Under the pieces are notes generated by a model, which did no database searches, had not been told where the DNA came from, and worked only from the letters and a program-made list of their open reading frames with translations. Of a stretch of 59,338 nucleotides of DNA, positions 10,021 to 20,028 are shown in pieces. A program made the position numbers and the translations under genes. Origin of the DNA: Lachnospiraceae bacterium (GTDB lineage: Bacteria > Bacillota > Clostridia > Lachnospirales > Lachnospiraceae); the NCBI GenBank assembly GCA_015057555.1, contig SVEC01000018.1, positions 1 through 59,338 on the forward strand. Reading direction: 5' to 3'. Within the stretch, counting starts at the first letter, position 1; every line of letters begins with the position of its first letter.

Positions 10021-11457
10021 ATGAAGCATTCTATATTTGACAAAATATTCTTAGGCTTCTTATTGATTTTCCTAAGTTCATTTATATTGGTTGTTATCTA
10101 CTCCACTAATGCTTCCAAAGAAGCCTTAGTCAAAGAAAGAACTGAGGTTATAACTAATCAGGCTTATCTTATCACCGCACAGTCTATGACTGGCTACATT
10201 CAAGGGGCTCTCACAGACGAAGACCTTCAAAGTAACCTTAACTACTACAGCTCAACCCTGGATGTAAGTATTTGGGTATTGGACACCAAGGGTGTAGTAA
10301 TAGCATATTCAAAAGCCCCTGATCATCCTGAACCACCTAAAAATATTTTTTTCTTGGACCAAAAATTTGATTTATATGAAGCCTACAGCTATACAGGAAC
10401 CTTCTATGACACTTTTACGGATGATGTTATATCTGTTGCAGTACCTGTCCAATACATAGAGGAGCCAAGTGGCATGGTTATCGTTCACTCCACTATGTCT
10501 CAGATTAATGAAGTGCAAAGTAATATAGTTCGAGTTATCTATATTCCGTTCCTGGTTATGCTTATAATATCCTTCTCCCTTCTGGCTCTTATATCCCAGA
10601 AGATTATGCGACCAATTAGAAGAATAAACACTGTGGCGGAAAGCTACTCTACCGGTAATTTTGAAGCGGAGATGGGTATCAAATCTCGGGACGAGATTGG
10701 ACAGCTGGCATCCACCCTTGAGTACATGGCATCGGAGCTTTCTAAGCTAGATGAATATCGTAAGGATTTTATATCAAATATTTCCCACGATTTCAGGTCT
10801 CCACTGACCTCAATCAAGGGCTATGCAGAGGCCATACAGGACGGTACCATTCCTCCTGACAAGCAACAGAAATATCTGAATATAATCGTGGATGAGACCA
10901 AGCGTCTAACCAAGCTTACAAGTAGCTTGCTAGAGCTTAACAAATTTGATTCCTACGGTATATGGCTGGTTATTAAGGACTTTGATATTATCAAGCCGGT
11001 AAAGGCTGCCATGAGATTTTATGAGAGGCCTTGTGCAGAAAAAGGCATTAACCTTATATTAAATAATCATTGCTTAAATACTATGGTTAAGGGTGACCAA
11101 ACCAAGATACAACAGGTTATATATAACCTACTTGATAATGCAATTAAATTTACTCCTTCCGGAAAGAGCATTTACATCACACTAACAGAGCTTAACGAAA
11201 AAATCTTAGTATCTGTAAAGGACGAGGGCTGTGGAATACCATCAGAGTCCTTGAAGAAAATTTGGACTCGTTTCTACAAGGCAGATACCTCTCGAGGTAA
11301 GGACAAGCAGGGAACTGGACTTGGACTTTCCATTACAAGAGAAATTATCTTGGCACACAACGAAAATATCAATGTTGTCAGCACCGAGGATGTGGGAAGC
11401 GAATTCACATTTTCACTGGCTAAGTCTGCTGAGGATGTAACTGAGGAAGATATCTAA
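10021..11457 (+). CDS. membrane sensor histidine kinase, partner of the upstream regulator
   Basis: A 478-residue kinase. One helix near residues 9-28 and a second near 175-195 enclose an extracellular sensor of about 145 residues (PAS/Cache-like size). HAMP follows the second helix (RPIRRINTVAESY), then the DHp box SHDFRSPLTSIKGY with the phosphorylated His, and HATPase motifs NLLDNAIKF, DEGCGIP and GTGLGLS. It lies one base after the regulator stop. A strong hairpin ends the operon. The ligand is unknown. Confidence 0.93.
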   Translation: MKHSIFDKIFLGFLLIFLSSFILVVIYSTNASKEALVKERTEVITNQAYLITAQSMTGYIQGALTDEDLQSNLNYYSSTLDVSIWVLDTKGVVIAYSKAPDHPEPPKNIFFLDQKFDLYEAYSYTGTFYDTFTDDVISVAVPVQYIEEPSGMVIVHSTMSQINEVQSNIVRVIYIPFLVMLIISFSLLALISQKIMRPIRRINTVAESYSTGNFEAEMGIKSRDEIGQLASTLEYMASELSKLDEYRKDFISNISHDFRSPLTSIKGYAEAIQDGTIPPDKQQKYLNIIVDETKRLTKLTSSLLELNKFDSYGIWLVIKDFDIIKPVKAAMRFYERPCAEKGINLILNNHCLNTMVKGDQTKIQQVIYNLLDNAIKFTPSGKSIYITLTELNEKILVSVKDEGCGIPSESLKKIWTRFYKADTSRGKDKQGTGLGLSITREIILAHNENINVVSTEDVGSEFTFSLAKSAEDVTEEDI

Positions 11458-11479
11458 ATATTTATCTTTTCATAATATA

Positions 11480-11510
11480 GGCCCCAGAGTGGATTATCCA
11501 CTCTGGGGCC
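11480..11510. terminator. bidirectional hairpin between convergent genes
   Basis: A 13-base perfect stem (GGCCCCAGAGTGG and its complement) with a five-base loop lies between the stop of the histidine kinase and the stop of the convergent giant surface protein gene. The flanks are AT-rich but have no long T run, so termination in both directions is inferred from position and stability. Confidence 0.75.
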
Positions 11511-11525
11511 TTAATATATAGCTAT

Positions 11526-14500
11526 TTACTTTTCTATATAAGACTTTGGATTAGTTGATGTTACTCCCTGATATGTATCAGATGGTTTCTCGCCCTTTGG
11601 AACAATTACAATCTGAATACCTTCAAGTCTCTTTGCATAGCCTGCTGTACCTGCCGGAGCACCATTTGATGCCCAGCTGAGCCAACCGTAGGTCTGTGCG
11701 TGTACTCTATAGTAAACATCATACTTTTCTGCCATCTCTCCAGTAAGCTGAATACATATTGCCTCGAGACGCTTAGCCTCTCCACTTGTACCACTCATCT
11801 TACCTTCAGTAACCCAAGTCTCTGGCTTATCAACTTCGCCCTGCCAACCATACTTTTGTACGTGGGTTGTATAAACTATACTTCCCTCACAATCCTGGTT
11901 AGTAAGCTTGATTTCGATACCTTCAAGTCTCTTTGACTCTCCTGAAGTACCACTCATTACTCCGTTATACTTCCATGCTTGCCAGCCATATTTCTGGACG
12001 TGAGTTCTGTAGGTTATGTTAGGAGTATTTGCACCAGTTACTGTAGCATCCTTACTACCATCCTTAGCTACATAAGCTCTGGTGTCAGCAGACTTAATAC
12101 CCTCCATATTCTTATCAAAGGTTTCACCCTTCTTAACTACTACTATCTGGATACCTTCAAGTCTCTTTGCAAGACCAGCTGTACCTGCCGCTGCACCATT
12201 TGATGCCCAACCAAGCCATCCATAAGACTGAGCATGTACTCTATAGTAGATATCGTACTCATCAGCATCCTCACCGGTAAGCTGAATCTTGATAGCCTCA
12301 AGTCTCTTTGCCTCGCCTTCAGTACCATTCATATCACCATCTGCTGACCATGGTAACCATCCGTAGGACTGACAATGAGTTGTATACTGAATTCCAAGGT
12401 CTACATCCTTACCAGCCTCTGCTGAAGCAACCTTGATTTCAATACCCTCAAGTCTCTTTGCCTTGCCAGAAGTTCCTGACATTTCACCATCAGTCTTGAA
12501 CTGCTTCTCCCAACCGAATGACTGGATGTGAGTTCTATAGCTAACAGTTACATTTGGAACCTCTTCACATTCTACAATATGTCCACATACTGAACACTTG
12601 CTTGAACCATCTGCCTGCTCTACCATCTTATGGGCTTCCTTAGTGCTTGTAGCGCTACAGTTAGCACATTTCTGCCAGTGACTGTTCTCATCCTTAAGCC
12701 ATGTCTGGCCTGCGTAAGAATGTCCCGGAGCAGTTCTTGTCTTGTTACATGTATTACATGTTGTATCTGCACAATCTGTGTACTTATGTGCAAGAGCTGT
12801 TCTAGTTTCATCACAGCCATCGTTATCACATGTAGTGTCATCACAGTCTGTGTACTTGTGAGCTAATGCTGTTCTAGTCTTACCACACACATCACACTCT
12901 GTATCTTCACAGCCTGAATATGTATGCTCTGCTGATGGAGTAAGTGCTCCATTACATACATCACACTTCTCATCACAATCACCATCTACATCATGTCCTG
13001 GTGCATCTGTTCTCTCATATGTACATCCATCATTATCACAGCTTGTATCTACACAGTCTGTATACTTATGACCTGGTGCAGTTCTATTACCGAATTCGCA
13101 GTTCTCACAATCGGTTGCTTCACAGTCCGCATACTCATGAGTTCCTGCAGTTCTAGTCTCACCACATACATCACAGTCTGTATCTTCACAACCTGAATAT
13201 GTGTGATCATATATTGTGTCTATACTAGCATCGCATACATTACACTTCTTATCACAGAGACCATCTGTTGTATGTCCTGGTGCTGGTCTAGTTACTGTAC
13301 ATCCCTCATTGTCACAGGTTGTATCTGTACAATCTGTGTACTTGTGTTCTGCCTCTGCCTCTCTTGTTACTGTACATCCATCGTTATCACAGGTTGTATC
13401 TGTACAATCTGTGTACTTATGCTCCTTAGCTTCTCTCACCTTAGAACATACATTACAAATAGTGTCCTCACATCCATCGTATACATGGTCACCACTTGGT
13501 GTAAGAGCACCACTACACTCATTACATACCTCATCACAAGGTCCTGAAGTGCTATGTCCTGGTGCTACTCTTTCTTCACCACAATCTGCACATTCAGTAT
13601 CTGTACACTGATTATTATAGGTATGCTCTGCCGCAGCCACTCTATCACCTGAACCATCTGTACAGTTGTCACACTTTGTCTGACATATATAACTATAATG
13701 ATGTCCTGGTGCCTCAGTTCTTTCATCACCACATTCTATACATATTGTATCTGTACACTGATTACTGTAGCTGTGGTCTGCTAATGGCTCTCTATCGCCA
13801 GTTCCATCTGTACATACATCACAGAATGCATCACAATCTGATGTGTAGCTATGTCCTGGTGCGTCAGTTCTTTCATCACCACATACTATACACTCAGTAT
13901 CTGTACACTGGTTATTATAGCTGTGTTCTACAGATGTTTCTCTATCGCCAGTTCCATCTGTACATACATCACAGGTTGTATCACAATCTGATGTGTAGCT
14001 ATGTCCTGGTGGGTCATGTCTAATAATACCACATACTGTACATACTGTATCTGTACACTGGTTATTATAGCTATGGTCTGCTAATGGCTCTCTAACGCCA
14101 GTTCCATCTGCACAATTATTACAGGTTGTATCACAATCTGATGTGTATCTATGTCCTGGTGCGTCAGTTCTTTCATCACCACATACTGCACATATTGTAT
14201 CTGTACATTTATAAGCATATATATGACCATTACATGCATTGAAAAATCCTTCAGCAAAATCAGCAGGAACATTCTTATTATCACTTGCGTCGGTTACTAT
14301 AACAATATAAGCCTTAGCATGTGTTAATTCCAAGCCAGTGAATTCACATGTAAATTTGCCATCTTCAACTGATACGCCTGTCTTGCTTGCCAAAACAGTT
14401 AAGTTAGCATCTTTTATCTCTACATCCACAATGTCTACGTTCTTAGCAGTACCTGATACATATACATCTGTAAGAGTACCCTTAGTTGTTGCAGAAACTC

Positions 14501-17500
14501 CTATAGTCTTTTCAGTTTCCTCATCAAACTCTATATGTAAGTATCCATCATTAAGATTCCACATATATGTATATGTGTCTGATGCTACATCGTAGGAAAC
14601 ACCCTCGCAACCTGTTATAGGGGTTGTTCCACCACTTGTAAGTGAATCCTCACCTAAGCAGATATCTCCAAGCTTGCTATTTGCATCTGGAGTAATCTTA
14701 ACAGCTACAATAGGCTCTACACCTTCAACGATTTCAGTTCTAACCTTACCATTATCTCTAAAGGTCTGATACTCTAATAATGTTACTTCACTTTGTTCAA
14801 CAGTTACATTACCATAGCTATTTCCAGTATAACCTATTCCATATTCACTCATATAGCTATCTGGATTAGGCTCCATAGTCTTATAGCATTCCTCTTCCGA
14901 TGTCCAGAATACCTCAAATACCATACCTCTGTCATTTTCCGGAAGATACATAGGCATTGTAAATGTATTTGTAGAAGAATCGTATGTGAAATTCTCAACA
15001 TAATTTATTCTCTGTAAATTCTCGTTCTCATTCTCTGTCACATAAAACTTAAGCTGGTTCTTCCACTCTTCACTATCGTTTTCAACAAAGGATGTATCAA
15101 AATCACTTGGTGGAGTCAACTTAAAGGAAATAACCTCTGCAGTACCATAATCATTAATCTCTCCAGGTTCAACATCACTGTATTCTGCATCTCCTAAGCT
15201 CACTGTTATATTTGCATCATATCCTCTATCATAATGAACTACGTACTCTCCATCAAATGGATACTTCCAGTCAACTACCATAATCTCTGTAAGAACAGAA
15301 GTATCATTAATTGTATAACCATAAGTACCTACAAGCTCATTTTCATTATCGTCATATACCTTATCAAGTTCAGACTTCTTAACAAATGTTACAATATCTT
15401 CATTAGTCTCAAGATTCTTCTGAACAACCTTTATACCACTGAAATCATCAGTGTAATTATAACCATCCTGAGCTATAAAATTAATTGTTAAACTATCTGT
15501 ACCTTCTGGATATACATAATTCACATCAGGCTCAACAGGAGTTCCATCTTGCAATGCTGCTATAATAGTAGTTCCCTCTGGATTATAGTACACTTTATAT
15601 CCTACACCATCTGCAAACTCAAAATGTATTGATGGTGCATATCCATTCCATACAGTTATAGAGTAGGTATAAGTTCCATCTCCATTATCAGTAACACTGT
15701 CCATAACAGAACCGCCATCAACTATAACATCCTCAAGAATCTTTCCAGCCTCAGGAGTAACTGTAAATGTAAGAGTCTGTTCTCTATCAAGTACTATTCT
15801 ACCTCTATCTCTATAAGATGCATGACCAAAATATGCTACATCTTCTTCATTGCCTGTATCAGAGTACTCAACATTAGAAATCACATTTCCTATGTTCTCT
15901 ACATTTGCATCGTAATCTAACTGGTATTGTCCATCCATATACGGAACGCATGTCTCATAGTTAAACTCTTCTGAAGTGCTATATACCATAAAGGTCACAC
16001 CAGCACCAACACAAAAGTCCTGCATAGTATATGTAAATGTATAGTAATCTCCATTATCTACAAAAGATGGTTCAGATTCATTACAGTAATATTGATCTCT
16101 TGACCAATCATTTACATCAACTATAATACCAAATGGAGATTCTATACCCTCCTCATTGGCCTGTGGATATATATCTATAGCAAATGTTACTGTTCCATCT
16201 TCGTTTACAGTGAAATCAGCATAAGAATAGTTCTCCCATGGATTAATACCTTCATCGCCAATCTTTATAGCGTTGTATGCCTCGTCATATCCAATCTTAT
16301 ACTGGTTATCGAATACACAGCCTTCCCAATTGATGATTTCAAAGCGATACCATTCCTGTGTATCAGTAACTGTATATGAATAAGCTCCATCACCTTCATC
16401 TGTAAGGTCTTCAGCGCTAATATAGCTTACGGTCTGGCTCTCACCCTCTCCAGTAAATATCTTTATACCATATACGACTCTAGTATTTTCGCCATTATCT
16501 ACTGGAGCAAATACAAACGTATACTCAGTTGCATCACCAAAGCTATATTCTGTATCCACGTCTACAGAATCACCATTTACACTTACAGTATATTCGTTTG
16601 TATCAAACCATAAATTATAGCCTGTAAACTTATAATCGATGTTAACATCGCGCCATTCACCATTGTAAATCTTTAGAGTTAATGTCTTTGTCTCAGGATT
16701 ATATCTTTCATCATTACCATCTAAAGAAACCTCATCCCAGCCATCTATGCAGATTCTGTCTACCACAAGATTCTCATCAAGCGGAATCTGGAACAAGCTA
16801 TAATAATCACCTTCGTTCTCGCAAAGGTTATCATTATAATTGAAATTATATATTACCTTACAACGATTGTCATAAGCTAGGTACTGCGCTATATCGCCTT
16901 CCCCATCGTTGGCAGTAATATTTGGTACAGGACCATTTGATACAAAACACTGTATCCATGACTGCTCATCTCCTGGTTCAAGCATCTCGTAGATATACTG
17001 TTCTTCAGTCCAGTATACCCAAAGCTTAAAGCCCTTGCCTGCATCTTCTCCCATATCAAATGTATATTTATACAAGCCATTTTCAGCATCCACAACTACA
17101 ATATCCTCTGCAGCCACTTCAACCCGCTCGTATCCGTTAATCTGATATGCCACCTTATATGGAGCTTCTACCATCCATTCAGGGTTATGTATTATAAAGT
17201 CAAAGCTATCAGTATTCTCTGAATCGTAATCATATATTACATATGAATCTATACGTTCATCGAAACCATCAAAGGTAATATAACCATCATCTGATTGCTC
17301 ATAGTATAATACATACTCACCCTTGGTTGTCCAGTTGTTATCTTCTTCAAATACTGTAGAAATCTCATAGCGTATATCAGTGTCAGGAACAACATACAGA
17401 TACTGTCCCGACTCTTCATCATACTCCATCTCGTCAAAGCCTACACAATATTCTGGACTATCAGCTGTGCGTATTCTAATACCCTTAAGATTGTAACCAT

Positions 17501-19733
17501 CATTTGGCTTAAATCCTAGAGTCACTGTTCCTTCTGGGAATGGAGTTTCTTCCCACGAATAAACTTCCGCACCATTCATAGTTGTAGTCATCTCCATAGG
17601 TTCTGAATTAACAAATATTCCAGGAATTTCAAAATCTATACGAAAGTCAGTAGGACCCTCTGGATTAACAAACCAAGTAATAACCCCATTTTCAGCATCA
17701 TACCTGTCATCAGTTCCATCTAAAGCCACATTTGACTGATTCATATGAATAGTTATAACCTTGTCTCTGTAGCTTTCTGGTATAGTAATCTTAAGGTCTG
17801 TAGCAGCATTTAATACTACCTTACCATCTTCTCTATACTGAGCCTGATTAACTACATTATTAGTCTCGTCAGCATCCTCTATAGTGAGTACTTCAGCACC
17901 TACATTAACCCAGTAGTACACATCATACTGTCCATTATCCCAGTCAGGTGTGCACATATCAAAGTCATACTGTGCTTCCTCCCACCAGATACCAAGCTTA
18001 AAACCTCCGTCAGGAGTGTATGAGAAGGTATATGGAGTTCTACCATCCTCCAAAGCTTCTCCGGCTACAAGTAGACTTGTATCTACAAATTCATACTCCT
18101 CTTCAAAACCACAGACAGCAATCTTCTCTGGCTTTACATCTATGCCCGCAGGTGGAACTAAAACAAAATCTATAGTCTCACCCTCAGTATACTTATAATC
18201 AATATTAATAGAAGAATCATCATAGAATTGTCTTACACTATTAATTAGCTCATCATTAACATATACGGCGCCTCTTTCGGCACTTTCATGGTCATGCTTT
18301 AGGTTATAGTCTACCTTGAAATAACCATCATATATAATATTTTCATCTGTCCAATCAAATATCTCAACATGATAGAAATCATCAATATCATCTATTACAA
18401 AATGGTATAAGCCTTCAGTCTCAGCGTCTGCTATATCCTCTGGTTTAATACAGTATACTCCATTTTTATCAGAGTTTACTTTAATTCCGTATAAAGTCGC
18501 ATCATCTTCCATTACTCTAATATCTAGTGTTATGGCTTCTTCGCCTTCTGGGAATTCATACTCCTTCCAAGAGTTTATGTGATTGCCATTATATGAAATA
18601 TCAAATGCAATTTCATTATAACCTGCGCTATATCCATTAGATGCAAAGTCAATCAGTATCCATATAGGCTCTTCAGCCGAAGGATCTACAGCAACCTTAA
18701 GTGTGCCTGTTGCTTCGTCGAATAATTCTGGATTTGACAAATCAACTTCTTCATCATTGATGAAAATTCCATTAATAGCTCCACCATCAACAGGTGTAAC
18801 TACAAGCTCAAGTACTGCTTCCTCTTCAAATATAAACATGCCATAATTGTTGTCGTAACCTTGTTTGGCAATATTGTCATTTTCATTAACAGTTACAGTA
18901 CCACCATTGTCATAGCCATAGTCAACTAAAATATATTCCTCGCCAGCTTCGTCCTTTGCCATCATATAATCCCAGCAATCTCTTATAGAAGCCTCTGCCG
19001 CAGTCCAGATAACATCTATCCCAAAGCCTGCTTCATCTTCTGCAGTGTAGGTCCATGTGTATGTGCCATCTCCATTAGCTACCAGCTCACTTGCCACATC
19101 AACAGGCTCCGCCATGTTCTTACAGAATAAAACCCTATATGGAGCTTCTTCAGAAGACTCAGGTGGAGTAAATGTAAATGTAATAGGTGAACCCTCCTCA
19201 AAAGTATACATCATTCCACCTTCCAAATCCCCACCATCATCAGCTACAGAAGCATTATCCATTGTATCATACTGCACAACATACTCATTATCAAATGGAT
19301 GTTGCCAATTAACAACCTTGATAGTAATATTCTTACCAAAATCGGTTGTTGGAATAGTGTAGCTGCAGCTTTTTACAACAGCATACCCATTATCTACTTC
19401 TGCTGCTTTTATAAACTTTTTCTCTACACCATCCTCTTCAATAACTATTCCACTGAATACCGCGCCCTCATCTGCTTGAAAAAATACATTCACGTCCTCT
19501 GTACCGTATTCATACTTTACATTTGGACTAGCATTTACCGTTACGCCGTCAACAGTGTGTCCCATATTAATGTTGCAATCTTCACCTTCGCAACACTCTA
19601 TGGTATATCCATAGGTCTCCTCCTCTGCATGAGCAGTAACAGGAGCCATCCCCACAATCATAGCAAAGGCTACTATGTAACAAATTACCCGCTTGATTGT
19701 GGTTTTGTATTTTGCTTTAATTCCCATAAGCAT
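11526..19733 (-). CDS. giant secreted mosaic protein: five ~330-aa repeats, Cys/His repeats, six ChW repeats
   Basis: A 2735-residue secreted protein. A signal peptide (about 1-37, ending AHA before EEE) precedes a block of five imperfect ~330-residue beta-rich repeats (about 146-1740). Each repeat starts with a phrase such as DNEYVVQYD, DGYFKVDYN, KGEYVLYYE, DNQYKIGYD or DGEYVVHYD. A spacer follows, then about 21 Cys/His repeats (1840-2390) and six ChW repeats (2393-2711). There is no LPXTG motif or C-terminal helix, so attachment probably depends on ChW or other non-covalent contacts. GGAGG lies 4 bases before the first ATG and 10 before an ATG two codons later, so either start is possible. 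It is a single-gene unit with its own promoter. Likely an adhesin or cell-surface fibre; its ligand is unknown. Confidence 0.9.
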   Translation of the reverse strand: MLMGIKAKYKTTIKRVICYIVAFAMIVGMAPVTAHAEEETYGYTIECCEGEDCNINMGHTVDGVTVNASPNVKYEYGTEDVNVFFQADEGAVFSGIVIEEDGVEKKFIKAAEVDNGYAVVKSCSYTIPTTDFGKNITIKVVNWQHPFDNEYVVQYDTMDNASVADDGGDLEGGMMYTFEEGSPITFTFTPPESSEEAPYRVLFCKNMAEPVDVASELVANGDGTYTWTYTAEDEAGFGIDVIWTAAEASIRDCWDYMMAKDEAGEEYILVDYGYDNGGTVTVNENDNIAKQGYDNNYGMFIFEEEAVLELVVTPVDGGAINGIFINDEEVDLSNPELFDEATGTLKVAVDPSAEEPIWILIDFASNGYSAGYNEIAFDISYNGNHINSWKEYEFPEGEEAITLDIRVMEDDATLYGIKVNSDKNGVYCIKPEDIADAETEGLYHFVIDDIDDFYHVEIFDWTDENIIYDGYFKVDYNLKHDHESAERGAVYVNDELINSVRQFYDDSSINIDYKYTEGETIDFVLVPPAGIDVKPEKIAVCGFEEEYEFVDTSLLVAGEALEDGRTPYTFSYTPDGGFKLGIWWEEAQYDFDMCTPDWDNGQYDVYYWVNVGAEVLTIEDADETNNVVNQAQYREDGKVVLNAATDLKITIPESYRDKVITIHMNQSNVALDGTDDRYDAENGVITWFVNPEGPTDFRIDFEIPGIFVNSEPMEMTTTMNGAEVYSWEETPFPEGTVTLGFKPNDGYNLKGIRIRTADSPEYCVGFDEMEYDEESGQYLYVVPDTDIRYEISTVFEEDNNWTTKGEYVLYYEQSDDGYITFDGFDERIDSYVIYDYDSENTDSFDFIIHNPEWMVEAPYKVAYQINGYERVEVAAEDIVVVDAENGLYKYTFDMGEDAGKGFKLWVYWTEEQYIYEMLEPGDEQSWIQCFVSNGPVPNITANDGEGDIAQYLAYDNRCKVIYNFNYNDNLCENEGDYYSLFQIPLDENLVVDRICIDGWDEVSLDGNDERYNPETKTLTLKIYNGEWRDVNIDYKFTGYNLWFDTNEYTVSVNGDSVDVDTEYSFGDATEYTFVFAPVDNGENTRVVYGIKIFTGEGESQTVSYISAEDLTDEGDGAYSYTVTDTQEWYRFEIINWEGCVFDNQYKIGYDEAYNAIKIGDEGINPWENYSYADFTVNEDGTVTFAIDIYPQANEEGIESPFGIIVDVNDWSRDQYYCNESEPSFVDNGDYYTFTYTMQDFCVGAGVTFMVYSTSEEFNYETCVPYMDGQYQLDYDANVENIGNVISNVEYSDTGNEEDVAYFGHASYRDRGRIVLDREQTLTFTVTPEAGKILEDVIVDGGSVMDSVTDNGDGTYTYSITVWNGYAPSIHFEFADGVGYKVYYNPEGTTIIAALQDGTPVEPDVNYVYPEGTDSLTINFIAQDGYNYTDDFSGIKVVQKNLETNEDIVTFVKKSELDKVYDDNENELVGTYGYTINDTSVLTEIMVVDWKYPFDGEYVVHYDRGYDANITVSLGDAEYSDVEPGEINDYGTAEVISFKLTPPSDFDTSFVENDSEEWKNQLKFYVTENENENLQRINYVENFTYDSSTNTFTMPMYLPENDRGMVFEVFWTSEEECYKTMEPNPDSYMSEYGIGYTGNSYGNVTVEQSEVTLLEYQTFRDNGKVRTEIVEGVEPIVAVKITPDANSKLGDICLGEDSLTSGGTTPITGCEGVSYDVASDTYTYMWNLNDGYLHIEFDEETEKTIGVSATTKGTLTDVYVSGTAKNVDIVDVEIKDANLTVLASKTGVSVEDGKFTCEFTGLELTHAKAYIVIVTDASDNKNVPADFAEGFFNACNGHIYAYKCTDTICAVCGDERTDAPGHRYTSDCDTTCNNCADGTGVREPLADHSYNNQCTDTVCTVCGIIRHDPPGHSYTSDCDTTCDVCTDGTGDRETSVEHSYNNQCTDTECIVCGDERTDAPGHSYTSDCDAFCDVCTDGTGDREPLADHSYSNQCTDTICIECGDERTEAPGHHYSYICQTKCDNCTDGSGDRVAAAEHTYNNQCTDTECADCGEERVAPGHSTSGPCDEVCNECSGALTPSGDHVYDGCEDTICNVCSKVREAKEHKYTDCTDTTCDNDGCTVTREAEAEHKYTDCTDTTCDNEGCTVTRPAPGHTTDGLCDKKCNVCDASIDTIYDHTYSGCEDTDCDVCGETRTAGTHEYADCEATDCENCEFGNRTAPGHKYTDCVDTSCDNDGCTYERTDAPGHDVDGDCDEKCDVCNGALTPSAEHTYSGCEDTECDVCGKTRTALAHKYTDCDDTTCDNDGCDETRTALAHKYTDCADTTCNTCNKTRTAPGHSYAGQTWLKDENSHWQKCANCSATSTKEAHKMVEQADGSSKCSVCGHIVECEEVPNVTVSYRTHIQSFGWEKQFKTDGEMSGTSGKAKRLEGIEIKVASAEAGKDVDLGIQYTTHCQSYGWLPWSADGDMNGTEGEAKRLEAIKIQLTGEDADEYDIYYRVHAQSYGWLGWASNGAAAGTAGLAKRLEGIQIVVVKKGETFDKNMEGIKSADTRAYVAKDGSKDATVTGANTPNITYRTHVQKYGWQAWKYNGVMSGTSGESKRLEGIEIKLTNQDCEGSIVYTTHVQKYGWQGEVDKPETWVTEGKMSGTSGEAKRLEAICIQLTGEMAEKYDVYYRVHAQTYGWLSWASNGAPAGTAGYAKRLEGIQIVIVPKGEKPSDTYQGVTSTNPKSYIEK
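11585..12555 (-). repeat. six ChW repeats in two triplets
   Basis: Each unit of about 45-50 residues follows the pattern Y-R-x-H-x-Q-x-Y-G-W ... G-x-x-x-G-T-x-G-x-x-K-R-L-E-[GA]-I-x-I, the ChW (PF07538) signature. Units 1-3 and 4-6 have the same order of variants (YRTH, YTTH, YRVH), separated by a linker of about 35 residues, so the block arose by duplicating a triplet. The same triplet-linker-triplet ends the protein at 46690-49026. Confidence 0.9.
12560..14215 (-). repeat. about 21 tandem Cys/His repeats
   Basis: A run of 20-26-residue units with pattern C-x(3-5)-C-x(2-4)-C-x(6-11)-H, for example DCADTTCNTCNKTRTAPGH. The first nine alternate between two types (GDERTDAPGH and TDGTGDRE...H). 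Later units use a CDNDGC variant. Two degenerate units close the block. Three Cys and one His per unit suggest zinc binding or a disulfide ladder. I recall related CDxxCNxCG repeats in other clostridial surface proteins. Confidence 0.85.
14510..19310 (-). repeat. five tandem ~330-residue protein repeats
   Basis: Phrases of the form D-W-...-D-[GN]-x-Y-x-[VI]-x-Y-[DNE] recur near residues 146, 469, 804, 1143 and 1494, spacings of about 323, 335, 339 and 351. Within each unit further phrases recur: a Gly-Tyr-x-Tyr-x-[IV] closing segment, a D-G-x-Y-T-[WFY]-x-Y segment, and an EGxxxxTxxF-type strand. The repeats are diverged at DNA level. They do not match a domain I can name; the strand-rich pattern suggests Ig-like or Listeria-Bacteroides-type modules. 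Boundaries are approximate. Confidence 0.7.
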
Positions 19734-19755
19734 AATACCTCCTTTCTAGTTTGAT

Positions 19756-19784
19756 ATTATACCATAATTATTTTGGGTGAACAA
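19756..19784 (-). promoter_or_regulatory. promoter of the giant surface protein gene
   Basis: On the minus strand, TTGTTC at 19784-19779, a 17-base spacer and TATAAT at 19761-19756, preceded by TGG (an extended -10). It lies about 22 bases before the start codon. A perfect -10 with an extended -10 makes this a good candidate. Confidence 0.6.
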
Positions 19785-19813
19785 CCATTTACAAGTATTT
19801 CTTGTCGTTTATA

Positions 19814-19824
19814 CCCCCCCCCCC
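19814..19824. repeat. homopolymeric tract of 11 C (G on the coding strand)
   Basis: Eleven consecutive C bases in otherwise AT-rich non-coding DNA, 30 bases upstream of the -35 box of the giant surface protein gene and directly next to a small perfect hairpin (CCGAAA-GAT-TTTCGG, 19823-19837). The rest of the gap from 19734 to 20028 holds only the promoter and the lipoprotein gene's terminator. Confidence 0.85.
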
Positions 19825-19973
19825 GAAAGATTTTCGGTTAATCTTACTCTAGTCCGTATTTTTTACAGTTGTATTTATCTTTCTTACCTCCTACGTAGGG
19901 CATTATTAATGATTTTCATTTACCAAATGGATTATCCTACAAGCATGCACACACTTGGCTCGTCATTAACGCA

Positions 19974-20013
19974 AAAAGAGATGCCTCTTCACCACGAAGT
20001 GCACCTCTTTTTT
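19974..20013 (-). terminator. terminator of the lipoprotein gene
   Basis: On the minus strand the RNA folds as AGAGGUGC pairing with GCAUCUCU (one G-U pair), with an inner CUUC/GAAG stem, followed by a run of U. It begins about 16 bases after the lipoprotein stop. Confidence 0.8.
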
Positions 20014-20028
20014 ATATGCTATCCTACA

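Noticed and set aside
13203..14023. Plus-strand open frames opposite the Cys/His repeats
   Set aside because: They come from the periodic codon pattern of the minus-strand repeats; they lack ribosome sites and make unlikely Cys/His/Tyr-rich proteins.
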